From Lumnitzera littorea (Eukaryota; Streptophyta; Magnoliopsida; Myrtales; Combretaceae), in assembly GCA_024138015.1 (NCBI GenBank), contig JAMXBB010000009.1, positions 45,495,817 to 45,559,816 on the forward strand: a DNA stretch of 64,000 nucleotides, in the 5' to 3' direction. The stretch's first letter is position 1; each line of letters starts with the position of its first letter. Made by a program: the position numbers and the translations under genes. Below, piece by piece: positions 58,043 to 64,000 of the stretch. Below the pieces are notes generated by a model. It was not told the origin of the DNA and did no database searches. It worked only from the letters and a program-made list of their open reading frames with translations.

Positions 58043-59075
58043 TATTAGCCTTTAGATTCTTTTGGCTAAGGATGATGAGAAAAATCTAAATTGTATTAAA
58101 AAGGTATGCTACTTATAAGAAGGCAATGAGCAAAGCCAAGTTGAGCAAGGGCCATATTTACTTTTGTTGATCCTGACCAAACCATGGTCCAAATTGACTA
58201 TGGACTTTATGTTAAGATTACTAAGGACATCCCGAGGGAAGGACTCTATCATAGTAGTTGTGAATTGATTTCGTAAGATGGCACACTTTGAGCTCTACTC
58301 TAAAACTAACGATGCTTTGGCTATCTCTTTTCTTTTCTTGTAGGAGGTCATCAAACTTCATGGAGTGCCTAAGACCATTGCTTCAAATCGAGACCCTAAA
58401 ATTCATGAGCCACTTCTAGAGGACATTATAGAAATGAATAGGAACTAAACTGTTATTTAGCATGTCTTACCATCCACAGATGGACTGACAAACCGAGGTT
58501 GTCGATAGAATTATAGAAACTTTACTTTGGGTTGATGTTGGATGGAACATAGCCAATTGGGATCTATGCCTGCCCATAATTGAGTCACCTACAACAGGAC
58601 CTCCTACAGTGTCACGAACGTATCGCCATTTGAGGCTACTTACAAATTCAACCCTGAGCTCTTGTTGGACTAGATGCCCCTTCTAAGCCAAAATGATGAT
58701 CAATTAACTATAGAAAGATTCCAAGCCATTCAGCTAATGCACTAGAAGATTGTAGAGCATCTAAGCCGAGTTGTTACCAAGCTTGAGAGATGAAGACGAG
58801 AATGGATTGATAGAGAATTCCAACCAGGTGATTTAGTTTGGATCTACCTCAGTAAGGATTGATTTCCAAATTTAGGAAGAGCAAGTTATCTCCTAAAGCC
58901 AATAAACCATTTAGAATGCTAGAAAGGATCAATCTTAATGCCTACAAAATTGAATTACCCGAGGACTATGGGGTTTGAGACTCCTTTAATGTTGCCAACC
59001 TCCATCAGTATGTTTTCAAAGAATATAAACAAATAGTCGAGCTAGATTTGATACCAAATCTCAAACAGCCCAGAA
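58043..59075 (+). pseudogene. Element B integrase, part after insertion C
   Basis: Starts with TATTA, the second target copy, then the rest of the zinc domain, where both Cys of the C-x2-C pair are Tyr (YATYKKA near 58,108). The core has MDF at 58,200-58,208 (first Asp kept), SNRD at 58,383-58,394 (second Asp is Asn) and QTEVVDR near 58,489 (Glu kept). The C-terminal region FQPGDLVWIYL, NAYKIELPEDYGV and SFNVANLHQYV runs to about 59,010. No complete chromodomain is evident. Stops and frameshifts throughout; this enzyme would be inactive. Confidence 0.87.
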
Positions 59076-59079
59076 GGGA
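59069..59079 (+). other. Polypurine tract of element B
   Basis: CCCAGAAGGGA directly precedes the 3' LTR start TGATACGG. Confidence 0.6.
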
Positions 59080-59256
59080 TGATACGGATCACAAACCAAT
59101 CACTCACTCTTGAGCTTGAAGGATCGCTCATATGGTTCATTGAGCTATTTGAGTAGAGTTAAGCTCATAAGAACAAGACATTCTCTAGTTCAATTTGTTG
59201 AGATACTTTGTCCTAACCTCTCTTTATCTTATTGAGAAGATTCTCAAGGTGCCTAA
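59080..59256 (+). repeat. 3' LTR of element B, first 177 bp
   Basis: TGATACGGATCACAAACC... matches the start of the 5' LTR at 46,673 up to AAGGTGCCTAA, where element D begins. The rest of this LTR should lie beyond D, outside the window. Confidence 0.85.
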
Positions 59257-60152
59257 TGATGTGGGCTGTGACTAAGAATAGATAAGGCCGATCACCGAGT
59301 GGGTTTAAACTTGCAAAAAGCTAGAAAGGAAAGCAATGGGGAAGGTACAGAAAGGACTAATACAAAAGAAAAAGTAAGCAAAAACCCACGAATAATTATA
59401 GAGGATATGATGCACCAATAGAACTTCCGAAGACTCATGGCACAATTTGATATGATGTATGAATTGATCTGGTGAGGTTACTCATGACCTAGCCTTGCTC
59501 AAGGGTTAGGATAAAAGTGATGCCGAGAATAAATAGGTTGTGTTTATGTAATGAAGAAAAATACTCTAAAAGTGTATTAATGTTCAATCTCTTTTTGATA
59601 CGAGTATAAGGGGTATTTATACCCATAAGTTAGGGCTACTTGCCTAAAAGGAAAAAGAAAAAAAAGGACATTTCTTAAGGAAGTAATGTATAAGATATAA
59701 AAGGGTAAAAATAAATATATAAGAAAAACAATCATTAGCGCAACAGATTTTGCACATGATTCTGTATACATGGTTATACTGTATTGGTGATGCCGTTGGA
59801 AGATGTGGACAAAAAGTATGGCTGACTTGCTTATCCGAGTAAGGGTGGCTTAGTCAATTCGAAGTCTTGCTATCTTGATTTCTCGATAAGGGAGGTACTG
59901 AATCATTGCTCGGCTCGAGCATGAGTGAGTAATATGTAACTCAGTGCATTACAAAAAGATGGACAGTCATTTGACTCGGCATAAAGATTGACTCAGCAAA
60001 GAGGTACTTGGCCTCAATAGGAGTTGGTTGGAGTAGCAAAGAGGTATTTGACCTTGGTAGGAGTCAATTAGAGTAGAAGAATCCACCTTGCCAAGCCTTC
60101 CAGCCCTTAGGCTCAACTGTAGGTTAAAGACCTAGTAACCTGATTCCTATCA
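59257..60152 (-). repeat. 3' LTR of element D
   Basis: 896 bp; on the minus strand TGATAGGAATCAGG... to ...CCCACATCA. A minus-strand TATAAATA lies at 59,621-59,614 in the context GGTATAAATACCCC. Confidence 0.88.
59614..59621 (-). promoter_or_regulatory. TATA box in 3' LTR of D
   Basis: GGTATAAATACCCC on the minus strand, equivalent to that in the 3' LTR of C. Confidence 0.7.
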
Positions 60153-60166
60153 TTCCCTCTGGGTTA
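60153..60166 (-). other. Polypurine tract of element D
   Basis: Minus-strand AACCCAGAGGGAA immediately before TGATAGG. Confidence 0.65.
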
Positions 60167-60169
60167 ATT

Positions 60170-61290
60170 TGGATTTGGAATCAAATCCAAATGGTTCTTA
60201 GCCAACTCTTTGTCAAGGTGATATGGACTAAGATTGGTAACATTGAAGGCATTAGAAACCCCATAGTCCTTAGACAGCTCCAATCTGTAGGCGTTATCAT
60301 TGATCTTTAGAGGATTCTGAATGGTCCTTCAACTTTGGCAGATAATTTGTTCCTCCTCTTGCTCAGAAACCGCTCCTTATTGAGGTGCAGCTATACCAAG
60401 TCTCCTTGCTAGAATTGTTTAGCCGTCCTACCCTTGGTCTTTTCTCACATTCTTTTAGTAGCTTAGTCGATGTACCGAGTGACTTTGTCATCCATGTGTT
60501 GAAGAGATTGTGCTCTAATAGAAGCATCAGGGTCCTCTTGCATGGGTACAAGTGTAGGGGTGTGATCGAGGGGTAACTCAAGATTGAAACCATAGACCAT
60601 TTTGAAGAGAGTTTGCTTAGTGGTGTCATACATTGTTTGGTTGTAAGCAAACTTAACCATTGGTAAGCAAACATCCTAATCACCTAAGTTCTTGCCCATT
60701 AGCTTGGAGAAGTCATCCCAAAGTGCAATTAACCACTTCTGTTTGGCCATCAGTTTAAGGGTGACAGGAAGTACTGAATAGTAGTTTTGTCCTCATCTGA
60801 CACCATAAGGTCCTCTAGAAATGGCTCGAGAACTTTGGGTCACTATCAGAGATTATACTTCTTAGCACGCCGTATATTTGCACAATCTCCTACAAGAAAA
60901 GAGAAGCAATAGCCGAAGCATCGTTAATTTTGGAGCAGGGTGCCATTTTACTAAATCGATCTACGACAAACATTATAGAATCTTTACCTTGGGTAGTTCG
61001 TGGTAGTCCAAGAACAAAGTTGATGCTCAATTCAGTCCATGGCTTCATCAGGATAGGTAAAGGCATTTCTTTCCCTTGCTCGACTTGGCACTTAGCCTTC
61101 TTACATATGGCATAGCTTTTGACAATGTAGTGCACATCTCTCCTCATTCTCGGCCAAAAGAATCAACCATTCAATAATTCATATGTTCTTTTCTCCCCAA
61201 AATATCAAGATAGTCCTCGACTGTAGGCTTCCCTAATCAATAGCTCCCTTAAGGAACAAGTTGATATGCATAGTTTTCTACCACAAAACA
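60170..61290 (-). pseudogene. Element D integrase
   Basis: Minus strand: zinc domain near 61,250-61,090 (FFW/LRMRRDV, then SYAICKKAKC, first Cys of the pair now Tyr), and a core in which MDF has become INF (codon 61,021-61,019, first catalytic Asp now Asn). FVVDRFSKMA, SDSDPK near 60,830 (second Asp kept) and QTEVVNCTL near 60,745 (Glu kept) follow, then MVKFAYNQTMYDTTKQT and KMVYGFNLELPLDHTP. The C-terminal DLVWL/KLKGPFRI-like part reaches about 60,180. Frameshifts near 60,690 and 60,890. Inactive because of the lost Asp. Confidence 0.87.
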
Positions 61291-61559
61291 AGTAGCCATC
61301 CTCCACATGATACTCATCCACTGTCCTCCCATCGACACATCACATAACTATGGGTCCAAAGTATGGATCCTCAGAATATTGCTCTTTGATACTTGCAAAC
61401 CTAAATAGCTTGGTCTATAGTTCAGTTAAAAGTGCATCTCTCCTTGAAAGAGCATTTACAACTACGTTGCTCTTTCCTTACTTGTATTTTATTAACAAAT
61501 TGAATCCTTCAAGGAATTTAACCCATCTTACCTATCCCTTAGACAACTTGGTCTAGCTT

Positions 61560-62830
61560 CGGAGGTACCCCAGTAATTCATGATCAATATATATGACAAA
61601 TTCTCTTAGCAATAAATAGTGCTACCATACTTGTAGTGCTCAAATCAGTGCCAAGAGTTCCTTATCATACACAGAGTAATTTAACAGTGGTCCTTTGAGC
61701 TTTTCATTGTGAAAGGCAATTGGTTGGCCTTCTTGCATTAGGACAGCGCCTATTCCAATGCTTGATGCGTTATATTCCAGCTCAAATATTTTCTTAAAGT
61801 CAGGTAGAACTAAAACCGAAGCGGAGTCAATTTTTCTTTTACTTCAACAAAGCTCCTCTCTTCCCTTTCTCCCTATCAGAAGTCAGTGTTCTTCGTAAGC
61901 TTAGTAAGTGGTGCAGTGAAGGTGCTGAAATTCTTGATGAATCATTTATAGAATGAAGTTAGTTCGTAGAAACTTCTCATATTGCCACAAGTAGCAGGAG
62001 TTAGCTACTCTACAATTTCTTAGATCTTTTCATCATCCACTCATAAGCCTCCTCCATTGACTATGTAGCCCAAGAATACTACTTCCTCCTAGCAAAAGCA
62101 ACATTTCTTAAGATTGCTGAATAGTCTCTTGGCATGGAGGATATCTAATATGGCTTGGAGATGCTTGTAGTGACTCAGCATGTTGGTATTGTAGACTAGT
62201 ATGTCGTCAAAGTACACTATGACATACTTCCCAATCAAATGTCTTAACACGTGGTTCATCAATCGCATGAAAGTGCTTGGAGCATTTGACAAGCCGAATG
62301 GTATGACCATCCACTCATAGAGTCCATGCTGAGTTTTAAACACAGTCTTCCATTTATCTCCTAACCTCATGTAGATTTGATAGTAGCCAGACTTTAAGTC
62401 AATCTTATTGAAGACCTTGGCTCTACTCGACTCATCTAACATGTCTTTTAACCTTAGGATCAGATACCTATATTTGAATGTGATCTTGTTCCTGGCTCGG
62501 TTGTCTACATATATTCGTTAGGTTCCATCCTTTTTCGAAGCGCTAGCATAGCGCAAAGGTTGAGACTTTCTCTAACATACCCTTTCTTTAACAACTCATT
62601 AACTTGATGTTGGAGCTTAAAAGCCTGTTTGGGATTTATCTGATAGGATGACTTATTCAGAAGTGTAGCCCCGAGTACTATGTCAATGCAGTGCTCTATG
62701 CCTCAAGTTGGGGGTAGCTCCTCAAGTAACTGTTCTAGGAACAGATTGGCATACTCATCCAATAGCTTCTTGATTTCCTGAGGTAGTTCACCCCACTCCT
62801 TCATCTTTAATAGGTACTTGACCAACATAA
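61560..62830 (-). pseudogene. Element D reverse transcriptase and RNase H
   Basis: The best preserved RT of the window lies at 62,442-62,089 on the minus strand: FNKIDLKSGYYQI (motif A Asp kept), FKTQHGLYEWMVIPFGLSN, STFMRLMNHVLRHLIGKYV and an intact YFDD box at 62,214-62,203. Fingers sequence continues upstream to about 62,830 with stops. The connection and RNase H follow to about 61,560 (LNYSVYDKELLAL-like and PLAFHNEKLKG-like words around 61,720-61,640). Confidence 0.87.
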
Positions 62831-62929
62831 GGGTCGGCTTGTCAACATTGTTAGCCTCTTAAAGCTCAACTTTACTCATCACTAGAGCCTTCTTTAATCC
62901 ACGAGCAAGTTTTGTCTACAATTTTTTAA

Positions 62930-63360
62930 CTTCTCTCGGTGGCATTGGGTTCAGTGTGATCTTTCGGTTATCCTTCTTGAACATGTACGTATTCTTGTAG
63001 CCGTCATGGATAACTCTCTTGTCAAATAGCTACGACCTACCTAGCAGCACATAGGAAGCACATATGGGCAGTATGTCATAGAGAATCTAGTCAGAGTAAT
63101 TCTCTATAGTGATCAGCAGTAGTATTTGCTGAGTGACATATAGTGCCCCTTTTTCACTCAACTAGTGAAACTTGTACGGCTTTGGATGTGCAACAGTTAG
63201 CAACTTCAATTTTAAAATAAGTTCAGCTGATGCCACATTGGTGCAACTTCTACTATCCACAATGAGGGCATACACCTGATTATTCACCTTACAAGTGGTA
63301 TGAAACAAATTTTCTCTCTGCTCCTCCTCTCATAAGGGTTCCATGTTCATTATACATCGG
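62930..63360 (-). pseudogene. Element D aspartic protease
   Basis: Minus strand NLFHTTCKVNNQVYALIV leads to the active site at 63,257-63,249, reading Asp-Ser-Arg in place of the Asp-Gly-Gly kept in C, then SCTNVASAELILKLKL. Same substitution as in element A. Confidence 0.8.
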
Positions 63361-63399
63361 ACAACCATGATCAACTGGTCTATTCCTCAGTGAACACAT

Positions 63400-64000
63400 C
63401 TTCTTTAATCAATTCCTTCTTGGCATTTTCTTTCTCAATAAGGATCTCCTCCTCAGGTTCCTCATTTATATTATCTACCTCTAGCTTCAAGACGTCTCCC
63501 TTAATCACCATAGTTCTTCAGTTGAGGCACTAGGAGGCCATATGTGCAAACCCTTGGCATTTGAAGCATTTGATCTAGATCATCTTCCTACTTGATCCTT
63601 ACCCCTTCTCATAAGTATGGTTTGGCACATCATCATTAGGTTGGCCCTTCTGCTTGGCTCGATACTCAACTGAGCTTAGTGACTCGCCTGTTTAGGTTGG
63701 CTAGTTGCCGTCCTAGTCAGTACTCAGCTTCTTCTTTTCCTTTTTACTTGTTGGGCTATTCTAATGGCTTCATCTATTGTAGTAAATCGTTGGAGTTCCA
63801 CAATGTCTTGAATGTCACCTCTCAACCCAGTAATGAATGTTGAGACTATTCGAGGTGGTGGTTCCTCTACTTCACAACGAATCATAAGCATTTGAAATTC
63901 TTGAACATACTTATCAACTGTTTTTGGTACGAGTAGAAGTGTCTTGCAAGTAAGTTTTGGCACGAACTTTTTTTTGAGTATTCTCTTTATCTCAAGCTAA
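63400..64000 (-). pseudogene. Element D Gag, C-terminal part
   Basis: Minus strand from the right edge: the capsid-like C-terminal part at 63,963-63,724 (VDKYVQEFQMLMIRCEVEEP, RIVSTFITGLRGDIQDIVEL, EAIRIAQQVKRKRR), a linker, then the zinc knuckle near 63,580-63,540 reading CFKCQGFAHMAS followed by a stop one codon before the last Cys. The acidic linker (LKLEVDNINEEPEEE, KKELIKEDVF) follows. The N-terminal half is beyond the window. Confidence 0.82.

Larger units (their letters stand above)
46673..59256 (+). mobile_element. Ty3/gypsy element B, interrupted by C and D
   Basis: 5' LTR, initiator-Met primer site, gag, protease, RT, RNase H and integrase lie in order on the plus strand. Element C splits the integrase at 51,505/58,043 and element D splits the 3' LTR at 59,257. 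Gene order (integrase last) makes it Ty3/gypsy. Its LTRs and Gag are related to, but clearly distinct from, those of A, C and D. Confidence 0.88.
59257..64000 (-). mobile_element. Ty3/gypsy element D, 3' part (runs off window)
   Basis: On the minus strand: gag (partial), protease, RT, RNase H, integrase, polypurine tract and 3' LTR. It is inserted in the 3' LTR of B after CCTAA (59,252-59,256). Its 5' LTR, primer site and the start of gag are beyond 64,000. Same family as A and C. Confidence 0.92.

Noticed and set aside
1..64000. A novel multi-gene biological system or host gene cluster
   Set aside because: All recognisable coding sequence belongs to decayed transposable elements; no conserved unknown ORFs with shared context remain.

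Overview
The window is AT-rich, gene-poor plant nuclear DNA, most likely from a eudicot. I cannot name the species. The plant assignment rests on the repeats: L1-type LINE sequence with an RVT zinc-binding region plus RNase H tail, Ty3/gypsy elements primed by initiator tRNA-Met, Tat/Ogre-like elements with TGGCGACTC-type and TGGCGYCGT-type primer sites, hAT and Mutator-like non-autonomous DNA elements, and many TA, TAA and CT microsatellites. I found no convincing host gene, tRNA, rRNA or CRISPR array.

Layout. 1-7.1 kb: AT-rich intergenic DNA with microsatellites and one hAT-like terminus. 7.1-9.6 kb: a 2.45-kb Tat-like solo LTR (H) with a matching 5-bp target duplication. 9.7-10.0 kb: a MITE. 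13.6-17.0 kb: a non-autonomous LTR element (I) with only a gag-like stretch. 18.4-20.2 kb: the 3' part of a LINE in one decayed reading frame. 23.3-25.55 kb: a hAT-like element containing a nested solo LTR. 26.9-29.3 kb: two further LTR-like pieces. 31.2-32.5 kb: the 5' LTR, primer site and gag start of a Tat-like element (J). 33.0-38.3 kb: a minus-strand Tat-like element (G) with both LTRs truncated and a coiled-coil ORF.

38.4-64 kb is a stack of nested Ty3/gypsy elements. Ancient element E is split by a 2.9-kb solo LTR (K) and then by an LTR (F). F is interrupted by element A, A is interrupted in its reverse transcriptase by element B, and B is interrupted twice by minus-strand elements: C in the integrase, and D in the 3' LTR. 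D runs off the right edge. A, C and D belong to one family with LTRs of about 0.9 kb (TGATAGGAAT...CA) and an initiator-Met primer site. B is a cousin, and two solo LTRs further left look related.

Every coding region is broken by stops and frameshifts, so nothing here should be autonomously active. The catalytic losses are mostly G-to-A or C-to-T changes, as expected of long-methylated repeats. B, C and D have each lost a different residue of the integrase DDE triad. The window records a succession of insertions and holds no cooperating gene set. I did not find a new biological system; the notable content is the nesting, its junctions and some local repeat structures.
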